Positions 18,118-26,131 of a DNA stretch of 27,893 nucleotides are shown in pieces. A program made the position numbers and the translations under genes. Source of the DNA: Pseudomonadota bacterium (GTDB taxonomy: Bacteria; Desulfobacterota; Desulfovibrionia; Desulfovibrionales; Desulfovibrionaceae); the NCBI GenBank assembly GCA_023390395.1, contig JAEWCY010000025.1, positions 1 through 27,893 of the forward strand, read 5' to 3'. The notes beneath the pieces are model-generated. The model did not search any database. It had not been told where the DNA came from and saw nothing but the letters and a program-made list of their open reading frames with translations. Position 1 is the first letter of the stretch, and every line of letters starts with the position of its first letter.

Positions 18118-19466
18118 GGCTGCTTCCCCCGATAGAGCGTCCGGCCGTCCGCGGCCGTCAGGTTGTAGAGGCAAAAAGGCACCAGCCGGTTGTCCGGCGT
18201 GGCCACGTGGATGCAGCAGCCGCGCACGCGCTCGAGGTCGAGCGTCCAGGCGTCCTGGAAGGCCATGGCCGAGATGGTGAGCCGCTTGGACGTGGCGGCG
18301 TCGGCCAGGAAGCGGTCGAAGTCGTCGGCCGGTCCGTCGCGTTCGGGCGGAAAGGTGGGCGCGGCCCACTGCCGGGCCACGAAGCTCTTGGCCCGGCGCG
18401 CCCCCTCGTCGGCGGCGATGGGGGTCGGGGCGCAGCAGGTCTTGCCCGTGGCCGCGGCCGGCGAGAGCCCCTCCCCGTCCGTCAGCAGATAGGGCTGGGA
18501 AAAGGAGCACAGGGAATGCTCGCAACCCGGGGGATGGAAGTGCCCGGCCCGGATCAGGCCGCCGGTTTGTTCCTCCAGGCCGCGCATGAGGTCGGGCAGG
18601 GTCACGCGCGCGCCGTCGCCGGACTGCCAGGGAAAGCGCCCGAAGGAGCTCACGGGCTGGAAATGCACGCCGCGCACGCCCGGGGCCTTGGCCCGGGCCA
18701 GGCGCACGATCTCGCCGAGCTGGCCGTCGTTGACCCCCGGGGCCACGGTCGGCACGAGCACCACGCCGATGCCGGCCGCCACGCAGGCGTCGATGGCCTT
18801 GAGCTTCTTGTCCAGAAGCGGCGCGCCGCGAAGCGTCCGGCAGGCGTCGTCGTCGCCGTCGAACTGCAAAAAGACCGAGACCAGGCCGGCCTCGGCCAGG
18901 CGCGGGGCGAGCGTCGGGTCGTCGGCCAGGCGCAGGCCGTTGGTGTTTGCTTGCACGAAGGAGAACCCGGCCCGCCGGCAGGCGGCCACCACCTCGGGCA
19001 GGTCGTCGCGCACGGTGGGTTCACCGCCGGAAAGCTGCACGTTGACCGGCCCGACCGCCGCGAAGATGGCTTCGAAACGCGCCGCGAGCGCATCGATGGG
19101 CGCGTCGGCCTCCGGCTCCTCGCCGGCGGCGGCGAAACAGACCGGGCAGCGCAGGTTGCACCGGCCGGTGATCTCGAAAAGGGCGGTGCAGGTGCGCTGG
19201 CCGTGCTCCGGGCACAGGCCGCAGTCGTGGGGGCAGCCCAGGCGCGATTCGGTGAGCCGGGGCGGCGGCTCGCCCGGGGCCTTGGGCCGGTTCCAGCCGG
19301 AAAGCCCGGGCGGTCCGTGCCAGAATCGGACGCGGAACTCCCCGTGCTCCGGGCAGGTCTTGACGATGTAGCCGTCCGGGCCGTCGCACTCGCGCCGGGC
19401 GGCCACCCGGCGCAGGCACACCGGGCACAGGCTCGTGGTCGGAAAGGAACCGGCGGGCGCGGTCAT
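18114..19466 (-). CDS. radical SAM protein with rubredoxin-like and extra cysteine motifs (DVU_1554/TrsS-like)
   Basis: The 450-residue enzyme starts at ATG 19466, one base after the previous stop. The radical SAM cluster motif is C103-NLR-C107-PV-C110, followed by LSGGEPTVRDD (145-155). Other cysteines are arranged as if for further metal sites: C14, C17, C27, C38 (rubredoxin or zinc-like), C78, C82, C85, C93, then C315, C320, C344-C345, C417-C418 and C432. This layout resembles the MJ0619/tetraether synthase group, whose structure was reported with three Fe4S4 clusters and a rubredoxin-type iron. The reaction here is unknown. From memory NCBIfam lists a related family as radical SAM (seleno)protein TrsS; no in-frame UGA is present here, only Cys codons. 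Confidence 0.88.
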   Translation of the reverse strand: MTAPAGSFPTTSLCPVCLRRVAARRECDGPDGYIVKTCPEHGEFRVRFWHGPPGLSGWNRPKAPGEPPPRLTESRLGCPHDCGLCPEHGQRTCTALFEITGRCNLRCPVCFAAAGEEPEADAPIDALAARFEAIFAAVGPVNVQLSGGEPTVRDDLPEVVAACRRAGFSFVQANTNGLRLADDPTLAPRLAEAGLVSVFLQFDGDDDACRTLRGAPLLDKKLKAIDACVAAGIGVVLVPTVAPGVNDGQLGEIVRLARAKAPGVRGVHFQPVSSFGRFPWQSGDGARVTLPDLMRGLEEQTGGLIRAGHFHPPGCEHSLCSFSQPYLLTDGEGLSPAAATGKTCCAPTPIAADEGARRAKSFVARQWAAPTFPPERDGPADDFDRFLADAATSKRLTISAMAFQDAWTLDLERVRGCCIHVATPDNRLVPFCLYNLTAADGRTLYRGKQP

Positions 19467-19467
19467 G

Positions 19468-19911
19468 TCATTCCCGGGGCAGCGACGGATCGATGCCGGC
19501 CTCGGTCAGGATGGTGAGGATCTGCGTCCAGGCCTCGGCCAGCAGGCCGCCGCAGCGGGTCATGTCCGGCTTGCCGTCGCCCATCACGGCCTGACAGGTG
19601 ATGTCGCCGTAGTCCGGCACCACCCGGTCGCGGAACCAGTCCACGAACTCGGTCACGAGGAGGTCGGCCTTGTCGTTGGGGAGTTCCTCCTCGCGGCCCC
19701 GGCCGACGTAGAGGCCAAGTACGAGACAGCCGCCGGTGAGGATGCCGCAGGTCAGTCCCGAGGCCCCCATGCCGTGGCACACGCCCGAGGTGGCGCGCAC
19801 CAGCTCCCAGTTCTCGACGCCCTGGGCGCGCAGGGCCAGCAGCATGAGGATCTGGCTGCAACAGTAGTTCTTGGCCGCAAGGGGCATGATTTCGAGCATG
19901 ACGGGGTTCAT
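19468..19911 (-). CDS. C_GCAxxG_C_C family protein (DVU_1555-type)
   Basis: The 147-residue protein starts at ATG 19911 with GGAGG just upstream, overlapping the methyltransferase stop (ATGA). Cysteines are at 17, 18, 45, 55, 62, 106 and 120, around the glycine-rich core GVCHGMGASGLTCGILTGGC (43-62). This is the spacing of the C_GCAxxG_C_C family, thought to bind metal or a redox centre but without an agreed function. It has no signal peptide; the core is moderately hydrophobic but not clearly membrane-spanning. Its place between the methyltransferase and the radical SAM gene suggests a redox or cofactor-carrying role in the same process. Confidence 0.85.
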   Translation of the reverse strand: MNPVMLEIMPLAAKNYCCSQILMLLALRAQGVENWELVRATSGVCHGMGASGLTCGILTGGCLVLGLYVGRGREEELPNDKADLLVTEFVDWFRDRVVPDYGDITCQAVMGDGKPDMTRCGGLLAEAWTQILTILTEAGIDPSLPRE

Positions 19912-20600
19912 GGGGCCTCCTTGGAGGCCACGAGCAGGCAGTAGCCCAGGCGCGGACGCGGTCCGCCGGCGCATGCCGGATCGCGGCCCGTGATCATGGC
20001 GACGACGCTTTTGGCCGAGCCCAGGGCGAAGGTCAGGCGGCAGGCCAGTTCGGTCAGAAGCCGGGTGTGGTCCTCGAAAAAAAGGGGTTTGAAGCCGGCC
20101 CGGGCGATCTGGTCCGTCAGGACGTCGCGGGGCACGGCCCCGGCGACGCAGCCGGCCGCGCCGTCCCCTGGGGCCTGGCCGGCGCGCAGGTAGAGGTCGG
20201 ACAGGGCGAGCAGGCCGCCCGGGCGCAGGACGCGGGCGACCTCGGCCAGGCTCGCCGGCGCGTCGCCCGTGGCCGAAAGCACGCATTCGCAAAAGACGCC
20301 GTCCAGGCAGCCGTCGCGAAGGGGAATCGCCTGGGCGCGGCCCCGCAGCACCGGCCCGCGGGCGGCGGCCTGGGCCGAAAACGCCTCGGAGGCGTCGAGG
20401 CCCAGGGCGGAAAGCCCTTCCCCGGCCAGGCGGCCGAGGGTCAGGCCCGGGCCGCAACCGAGGTCCAGCACCCTGTCCCCGGGCGAAAACCGGCAGGCCG
20501 CCAGGGCCCTCTCGGTCAGGGCCAGACCGCCGGGCCGCAAGGCGTCGCCGGCCACGCGCCGGAAATCCTCGCGTTCGTAGGGCGCGGCGGCCAGGGCCAC
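19908..20600 (-). CDS. class I SAM-dependent methyltransferase (DVU_1556-type)
   Basis: The 230-residue protein is read from GTG 20600, which overlaps the stop of the upstream gene (TAGTG) and has GGAGG 7 bases before it; a start at 20678 would lie inside that gene. The SAM site is VLDLGCGPG (44-52), with GLDAS (67-71), AIPLRDGCLDGVFCECVLS (91-109) and VARVLRPGGLLALSDLY (121-137), as in UbiE/arsenite methyltransferase-like enzymes. Cysteines at 104, 106, 151, 187, 210 and 221 are frequent for its size. The methyl acceptor is unknown; a cofactor precursor or metalloid is possible. Confidence 0.87.
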   Translation of the reverse strand: MALAAAPYEREDFRRVAGDALRPGGLALTERALAACRFSPGDRVLDLGCGPGLTLGRLAGEGLSALGLDASEAFSAQAAARGPVLRGRAQAIPLRDGCLDGVFCECVLSATGDAPASLAEVARVLRPGGLLALSDLYLRAGQAPGDGAAGCVAGAVPRDVLTDQIARAGFKPLFFEDHTRLLTELACRLTFALGSAKSVVAMITGRDPACAGGPRPRLGYCLLVASKEAP

Positions 20601-20815
20601 TACTTGTCCTCCAGCAGTTGCTCCACTTCCAGCATTTTGCCCATGGCGACGTACTCGGGCAAAAGCGCCATCTCGCACTTGGGGCAGGTGAGCACCTGGA
20701 TGGTGAAGCCGCCTTCGAGATACGTGACCGAGGCGTCCCGAGGCTCCAGGGGATCCCCGCAGGAGCAGCAGATCCAGTCGCCGGATTGGGGCAGATAAAC
20801 GAGTGATTCAGCCAT
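20600..20815 (-). CDS. 71-residue four-cysteine redox/zinc-ribbon protein (DVU_1557-type)
   Basis: ATG 20815 has GGAG about 9 bases upstream. The small acidic protein carries C16-CS-C19 and C44-PK-C47, two CxxC knuckles about 25 residues apart, suited to a rubredoxin-like iron or a zinc site. C17 adds a fifth cysteine. It has no signal peptide. The location between the Fe-S oxidoreductase and the methyltransferase suggests it could carry single electrons to the radical SAM enzyme or to the oxidoreductase, which is inference. A structural zinc ribbon is the alternative. Confidence 0.85.
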   Translation of the reverse strand: MAESLVYLPQSGDWICCSCGDPLEPRDASVTYLEGGFTIQVLTCPKCEMALLPEYVAMGKMLEVEQLLEDK

Positions 20816-20829
20816 CGGTGGATCTCCGT

Positions 20830-20848
20830 GCCTCCGGTCGCCGGAGGC
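20830..20848. other. short intercistronic hairpin
   Basis: GCCTCCGG and CCGGAGGC enclose a 3-base loop in the 42 bases between the Fe-S oxidoreductase stop and the 71-residue protein. No T-run follows. It may stabilise or space the message. Confidence 0.4.
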
Positions 20849-20857
20849 TCCTTCCTC

Positions 20858-23158
20858 TTATTTCCCCACGCCGACAACGGTCATGCGGTGGCTGTAGGCA
20901 GTGGACACCCTGGCCGTGCCGCCTTCCATCACGTACTCCACCCAGTAGGTCACGCGATGCGGCGTGAAGCTGGCCAGAAAATGCCCGGTCTCGCGGTCGA
21001 GGAACTTGCGCCCGGTGCCTTCGGCATGGGCCAGGGTGCGTTTGACGTCGTCGTCGAGGATGTGGCGCGCTTCCATGACGGCGCGCACCTCGGGGCTGAC
21101 CACGAAGTCCGGGCCGGCCGGGGCCTTGGCGTCCACCTGTTCGTTCCAGACCGTGGCGAGCAGTTCCCGGCGCAGTCGCGCCCGGGTCTCGTGGCGCAGG
21201 GAGAAGCCGGGATCGGGCCGCGCGGCCGCATCGGCGGCGTCCTTGCCCGGGAAGAGCAGGTCGAGCAGGTGGTAGGCCCGTTTGCCCACGTGGGCCAGCC
21301 GGTCGCGGCACATGGCGCAGGTGGCCAGAAAATCCCTATCCGAGGCGGCGGCGCGGCGCGTGGTGATGGCCTTGGCCAGTTCCGGATGGGCGTTGCCGAC
21401 CAGGCCGCCGAAGCCGCAACATTCGGTGTAGCGGCCGGAAAGGGGCAGCTCCTCGAAGGGGACGCCGCGTTGCGTGAGGATCGACCGCACGGCGGCCTGG
21501 GTCTGCGCGTCGTGGCGCGAGGTGCAGGAGTCGTGCACGGCCACGGGCGCGGCCGGGACGCAGCCGACGGTCTCCGGCAGGCCGGTTTCATCGTTCATGA
21601 CCTGCCACAGGGACACGGCCGGGATGTCCGGCGCGGCCTGACGGAACACGGCCAGGCAGGAGGCGCAGGCGGTGATCAGGCGCGGCTTGCCGAGCGCCGT
21701 CCACTGGGCCTTGAACGCGGCCACGGCTTCTTCGAAGAGCGATTGCCGGCCGGCCCACAGGGCCGGCGCGCCGCAGCAGCCGAGAGAGAGGGCCACGCCG
21801 CCGGCGAGCTTTTGCCGCAGGAAGGCGTAGGTCTCGGGGATGCGGCCGTCGGGTTCGCCGCCGAGCTGGCAGCCCGGGAAGAAGAGATGGGCGCAGGAGT
21901 CCTTGCCGGGTTCGTTGCGCCACAGGGCGAAGTCCGGGCCGTTGGAAAAGGCCATGTCCTCCAGGGCGAATTCGTGGGCCGAAGGCGGCATCTTGCCGCG
22001 TGTGACCATGTCGCGGCGCGAATCCAGGCACAGCTGAGCCATGGAGAAATCTTCGGGGCAGACCTCGGTGCACAGCCCGCACAGCGTGCAGGAGTCGATC
22101 ATGCGATTCAAGTAGTGGTTGCCGAGGACGATGGAGAGGTTGTTGTAGATCTGACGGGCGTAGAGCTTGGGATAGCCTTTGTAGTGCTTGAGGAATTCGC
22201 AGACCTTGACGCATTCCATGCAGTCGCACTGGAGGCAGCGGGCGGCCTCGGCCTTGGCGGCGTCTGGGGCGAAGCCGGCGATGTGGTCGGCCGGTTCGGT
22301 GCGGGGCACGGCGGGCACGTCTTTCAGGCTGGTGAATATCCGGGTCCTGGTGATGCCTTCCTTTTCCCGGCTGGTGGTGAGGCTGGCGCCGGCGGTGAGG
22401 CGGTCGATGGTCATGGCGGCCCGGCGTCCGTCGGCGACCAGGGAGATGATGGACCGGGAGCCGTCGGGCTGGGGCCAGCCGCCGCAGAAGACGTTCGGCT
22501 TGGGACCCTGCAGGGTGAGGGGATCGACGTCGGCCCGGGCGAGGCCGCAGAGGTCGCGGCCGGCGCATTCGACGTAGACGGCGTCGCACGCGGCGGCGAG
22601 CGTGTCGAGCAGCGCGGCGTCCACGGTCTGGCCGGTCTTGATGACGACGCCCATGCGGCCGAGCATGGCGATGTCTTCGGCCAGGGCCTCGGGCGGCAGG
22701 ACGTCGGGGGAAATATCGTTGAGCTTGCCGCCGGGCTTGTCGCCGGCGACGTAGAGGGTTACGGCGTAGCCTTTTTTGGCCAGATCCCAGGCCAAGGTCA
22801 GGGAACTCATGTCCCCGCCGAGGGCGGCCACGGTCTTGCCCTTGGACGGCATGAGCATGGGCTTGCCGCCGGAGGGCGAGGCCATGACGCAGGCGCGTTC
22901 AAGATCACCGACGGCCAGGGCGCCGCCGGCGTTTTGCCGGATGCAAGCCAGTTCGCAGGGGTGGTCGCAGATACGTCCGAGGACGCCAGGCAAGGGCATG
23001 GTGCGGTCGAGGATCTTGCGGGCGCCGGCGACGTCGCCGGCGGCCATTTTGCCCATGAAGGCCCGCACGTCCACGGAGATGGGGCAGGCGGCCTGGCAAG
23101 TGGGCTGTTCTTCCTCGATACACCGGTACTCGATGTCTCGCAGTTCCTGCTGATTCAT
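20858..23158 (-). CDS. GltD/HdrD-like multi-cluster Fe-S oxidoreductase (DVU_1558-type)
   Basis: This 766-residue protein starts at ATG 23158 with GGAAGG upstream. In order: a GltD-like cluster domain (C13, C21, C25, C64, C68, C72); a flavoprotein-like Rossmann region (about 108-260); a ferredoxin domain with CLQCDCMECVKVC (308-320) and CTLCGLCTEVCP (357-368); two CCG modules as in HdrD/GlpC (C430, C461-C462, C498, C501; then C544, C580-C581, C614, C617); and a C-terminal region of about 110 residues I do not recognise. The dinucleotide loop reads ALGGDMSSL, where GxGxxG is expected, so flavin binding may be lost or altered. It is probably a cytosolic electron-transfer partner of the aldehyde oxidoreductase encoded upstream. 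Confidence 0.88.
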   Translation of the reverse strand: MNQQELRDIEYRCIEEEQPTCQAACPISVDVRAFMGKMAAGDVAGARKILDRTMPLPGVLGRICDHPCELACIRQNAGGALAVGDLERACVMASPSGGKPMLMPSKGKTVAALGGDMSSLTLAWDLAKKGYAVTLYVAGDKPGGKLNDISPDVLPPEALAEDIAMLGRMGVVIKTGQTVDAALLDTLAAACDAVYVECAGRDLCGLARADVDPLTLQGPKPNVFCGGWPQPDGSRSIISLVADGRRAAMTIDRLTAGASLTTSREKEGITRTRIFTSLKDVPAVPRTEPADHIAGFAPDAAKAEAARCLQCDCMECVKVCEFLKHYKGYPKLYARQIYNNLSIVLGNHYLNRMIDSCTLCGLCTEVCPEDFSMAQLCLDSRRDMVTRGKMPPSAHEFALEDMAFSNGPDFALWRNEPGKDSCAHLFFPGCQLGGEPDGRIPETYAFLRQKLAGGVALSLGCCGAPALWAGRQSLFEEAVAAFKAQWTALGKPRLITACASCLAVFRQAAPDIPAVSLWQVMNDETGLPETVGCVPAAPVAVHDSCTSRHDAQTQAAVRSILTQRGVPFEELPLSGRYTECCGFGGLVGNAHPELAKAITTRRAAASDRDFLATCAMCRDRLAHVGKRAYHLLDLLFPGKDAADAAARPDPGFSLRHETRARLRRELLATVWNEQVDAKAPAGPDFVVSPEVRAVMEARHILDDDVKRTLAHAEGTGRKFLDRETGHFLASFTPHRVTYWVEYVMEGGTARVSTAYSHRMTVVGVGK

Positions 23159-23174
23159 GGATGCCTTCCGGTGG

Positions 23175-23215
23175 GCAACGACGGGGCGGGCGCGTCGCGC
23201 CCGCCCCGTCGTTGC
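23175..23215. terminator. 19-bp hairpin between mop and downstream genes; attenuator-like
   Basis: GCAACGACGGGGCGGGCGC (23175-23193) pairs perfectly with 23197-23215 around a 3-base loop. In the direction of the operon (minus) no T-run follows; a weak TTTT occurs only on the plus-strand side. It probably protects the mop message and lowers read-through into the maturation genes instead of fully terminating. Confidence 0.6.
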
Positions 23216-23243
23216 GTTTTAGCGGAGTGTAGAGTTCCGAAGG

Positions 23244-25994
23244 TTACTTGCCAAGCTCCTTGATGGCGGCCAGCACCTTCTCGGGATAGGCCGGGAGGTG
23301 ACGGACGAAGGCGCCGCCGGTGGCATTGGCGATGGCGTTGATGATGGCCGGGTGGGGACCGCACAGCGGCACTTCGCCGACGCCCGAACCGCCGAAGGGA
23401 CCATGCTCACGCGGCGACTCGACGTAGATGAGCTCCATGACGTCCGGGATATCCTTGATGTAGGGCACGCCGGCGCCGGCCAGGGACGAGTGTTTCTTGA
23501 TGTCCTCGAAGTCCTCGGTCAGGGCCAGGCCGACGCCCTGGGCCAGGCCGCCCCAGTTCTGGCCGTCGACGGTCTGGCGGTTGGTCAGGGTGCCGATGTC
23601 TTCCACCATGGTCATCTTGTCGACCTGGGTCTTGCCGGTGGTGGTGTCCACGGTGACTTCGGCCATGAACAGGCCGTACATGTAGTTGGCGAACGGGTTG
23701 CCCTGGCCGGTGTTCGGGTCACAATCGGTGGCCGGCTGGGTCCAGGTGCCGTTGTACTTGGTCTTGAGGCCGTCCTTGACCATCTCGTCGTAGGTGCGGA
23801 ACGTGCCGTCGGGCTTGCGCATGGCGTCGACGAGCTGCGTGCAGCCGTTGATGATGGCGTTGCCGACCATGACGTTGGAGCGCGAACCGCCGGCCGGGCC
23901 GGAGTTCGGGCACTTGCTGGTGTCGTTGAGGAAGATCTTCAGCTTGGAGGCCGGGATGCCCAGGGGCTTGAGGGCCTCATGGGCGATGCACAGGGTGCTG
24001 AGGTCGGAACCCTGGCCGTGATCCTGCCAGGTGTTGAAGATGGTGATGGTGCCGTCGGGATTGAGCTCGGCGTCGGCGCCGGCGGAGTCCGCGCCGTCAA
24101 GGCCCGCGCCGTAGATGCCGAAGGCCACGCCAACGCCCTTTTTCAGGGTGTCGGTGGAGTGGCGCTTGGCGTTGGCCAGGGCCGCCTTGTACTTGGGACG
24201 GAGGATGTCGATCATCTCGGGATACATGAAGGAATCAGGCACCTGTCCGGTCGGGGTGGTGTCGCCCGGGCGGTAGCAGTTGATGTAGCGCAGTTCCAGC
24301 GGATCCCAGCCGCCCTTGAGGGCCAGCTCGTCCATCAGGACTTCGGAGGGGAACATGATTTCCGGCGAGCCGTAGCCGCGGAAGGCCGAGCCCCAGCCGT
24401 GGTTGGTGGCCACGCAGTAGCCGACGGCGCGCATGTTCGGGATGCCGTAGCCGGCCATGAAGTACTGGGCGCCGCGCAGGGTCAGCAGGTCGCCGAACTC
24501 GGAGTAGGGACCGTGGTCGACGATCCACTCGTGCTGGGTGCCCTTGATCTTGCCGGTCTTCTTGTCGGCGGCGGCCTTGCCGGTGGTCCAGAACGGGGAG
24601 CGCTTGCCGGTGTAGTACTGCTGCTGCGCGTAGTTGTAGTGCAGGTGGCAGGGACGGCCGGTGGCCATGGTGGCGGCGCCCACGAGGGCTTCCATGGTCG
24701 GGCTGAACTTGTAGCCGAAGGTGCCGCCCGTGGGCAGCTGGATCAGCGCGATCTTGTCCGGCTCGACGCCCAGGCCCGGGGCGATCATGTACAGGTGCAG
24801 GAACAGGCCGATGGACTTGGAGTAGATGCGCAGGATGCCGTCCTCGTCGTACATGGCGTAGCCGACGTCGGGCTCGATGGGCAGGTGCGGCTGGCGCTGG
24901 GTGTAGTAGCTGCCTTCGGCCACCACGCAGTCGGGGCTGCTGAAGAACGGGCTGGGATCGTCGCCCTTCTCCAGGCCCTGCTTGTAGTAGGCGTTGGGGG
25001 TGCCGGGGTGGATCTCGATGGCGTCTTCGGCCATGGCCGCCGGGGCGCTCATGTAAGCCGGCAGGACTTCCAGGTCGACCTTGACCTTTTCGGCGGCGGC
25101 GCGGGCGTTCTTTTCGTTGTCGGCCGCGACCAGGGCGATGGCGTCGCCGTACTGGAACACCTTGGTGTCGCAAAGGATCGGGCGATCCCAGCCGTCACCC
25201 TTGTTGGTGGGGAAGGTGATCAGGCCCGTGATGCGGTTTTTGCCCTTGACGTCCTTGGCGGTGATGACGCTGTGCACGCCCGGCATCTTGAGGGCTTCGG
25301 AGACGTCGACGCCCTTGATGTTGGCGTGGGACACCCGGGCCTCGACGATGGCCAGGTGCAGGGTGTCGGCGGGCAGCTGGAGCTTCTGGTCGTCGCCGAA
25401 GGCCCACTGGCCGGTGACCTTGGCCACGCCGGAGGGACGCGGCGCACGGGAATTGAAGATGTTGCCGTCGGCCGGGAAGTTGTGGTTGATGTCCAGGGTC
25501 ATTTCGCCGCGCAGCACCTTGGCGGCGTCCATGACGGAGTCGACCAGCGGGATGTAGCCGGTGCAGCGGCACACGTTCTTGTGCTTCTGGAACCAATCGC
25601 GCACCTGCTCGCGGGTGGGCTTGGGATTCTCGTCCAGCAGGCCCTTGGCGGACATGATGAAGCCCGGGGTGCAGAAGCCGCATTGGGCCGCGCCGTTGAC
25701 CACCCAGGCCACCTGCAGCGGGTGCAGGTTCTTGGGGTTGCCCAGGCCTTCGATCGTGGTGATGTTGGCGTGATTTTCGATGCGGCGGACCTTGGTGATG
25801 CAGGCGCGGACGACCTTGCCGTCGAGGATGACGGAGCAGGCGCCGCACTGGCCCTTGCCGCAACCGACCTTGGTGCCGACCAGATGCATTTGTTCGCGCA
25901 GCACTTCGGACAAGAAGGCATCGGGATCGACGATGAGCTTGCGCTCGATGCCGTTCACGACCCAGATTTTTTCCAATTTTTTTGCAATTTCCAT
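23244..25994 (-). CDS. mop: molybdenum aldehyde oxidoreductase (MOP)
   Basis: The 916-residue enzyme starts at ATG 25994 with GGAG upstream. It closely follows D. gigas MOP from memory (907 residues), with a five-residue offset. The plant-type [2Fe-2S] cluster is bound by C45, C50, C53, C65; the second cluster by C105, C108, C142, C144. The catalytic glutamate is E874 in GSGVGEVPL, corresponding to E869 of D. gigas. There is no FAD domain, as in MOP. It oxidises aldehydes to carboxylic acids at a Mo-MCD centre, passing electrons through the two clusters to an external carrier (flavodoxin in D. gigas). It leads a long cluster with XdhC and MocA-like maturation genes downstream and a MoeA-like gene upstream. 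It was not read as an export protein; no signal peptide is seen. Confidence 0.98.
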   Translation of the reverse strand: MEIAKKLEKIWVVNGIERKLIVDPDAFLSEVLREQMHLVGTKVGCGKGQCGACSVILDGKVVRACITKVRRIENHANITTIEGLGNPKNLHPLQVAWVVNGAAQCGFCTPGFIMSAKGLLDENPKPTREQVRDWFQKHKNVCRCTGYIPLVDSVMDAAKVLRGEMTLDINHNFPADGNIFNSRAPRPSGVAKVTGQWAFGDDQKLQLPADTLHLAIVEARVSHANIKGVDVSEALKMPGVHSVITAKDVKGKNRITGLITFPTNKGDGWDRPILCDTKVFQYGDAIALVAADNEKNARAAAEKVKVDLEVLPAYMSAPAAMAEDAIEIHPGTPNAYYKQGLEKGDDPSPFFSSPDCVVAEGSYYTQRQPHLPIEPDVGYAMYDEDGILRIYSKSIGLFLHLYMIAPGLGVEPDKIALIQLPTGGTFGYKFSPTMEALVGAATMATGRPCHLHYNYAQQQYYTGKRSPFWTTGKAAADKKTGKIKGTQHEWIVDHGPYSEFGDLLTLRGAQYFMAGYGIPNMRAVGYCVATNHGWGSAFRGYGSPEIMFPSEVLMDELALKGGWDPLELRYINCYRPGDTTPTGQVPDSFMYPEMIDILRPKYKAALANAKRHSTDTLKKGVGVAFGIYGAGLDGADSAGADAELNPDGTITIFNTWQDHGQGSDLSTLCIAHEALKPLGIPASKLKIFLNDTSKCPNSGPAGGSRSNVMVGNAIINGCTQLVDAMRKPDGTFRTYDEMVKDGLKTKYNGTWTQPATDCDPNTGQGNPFANYMYGLFMAEVTVDTTTGKTQVDKMTMVEDIGTLTNRQTVDGQNWGGLAQGVGLALTEDFEDIKKHSSLAGAGVPYIKDIPDVMELIYVESPREHGPFGGSGVGEVPLCGPHPAIINAIANATGGAFVRHLPAYPEKVLAAIKELGK

Positions 25995-26131
25995 GCTTTT
26001 CTCCGTGCTCTGGTTAGAGGATTACCGTTTTCGCCGACGCGGGACGCGGATTCGGGTCGTGACCCAGCGCGCCTCCTGCAATCGCCCTCGCGCGGATGTA
26101 CCCCTGACAACGGCCAAAAGCCGCGATACGC

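Noticed and set aside
18114..19466. Selenocysteine in the radical SAM protein
   Set aside because: The frame is continuous with no internal UGA; the candidate sites are Cys codons.
25995..26131. Own promoter for mop in the 137-base gap
   Set aside because: TTGTCA and TTGCAG occur but no -10 at suitable spacing; only a 5-bp GGGTC/GACCC hairpin is seen, so I left it unannotated.
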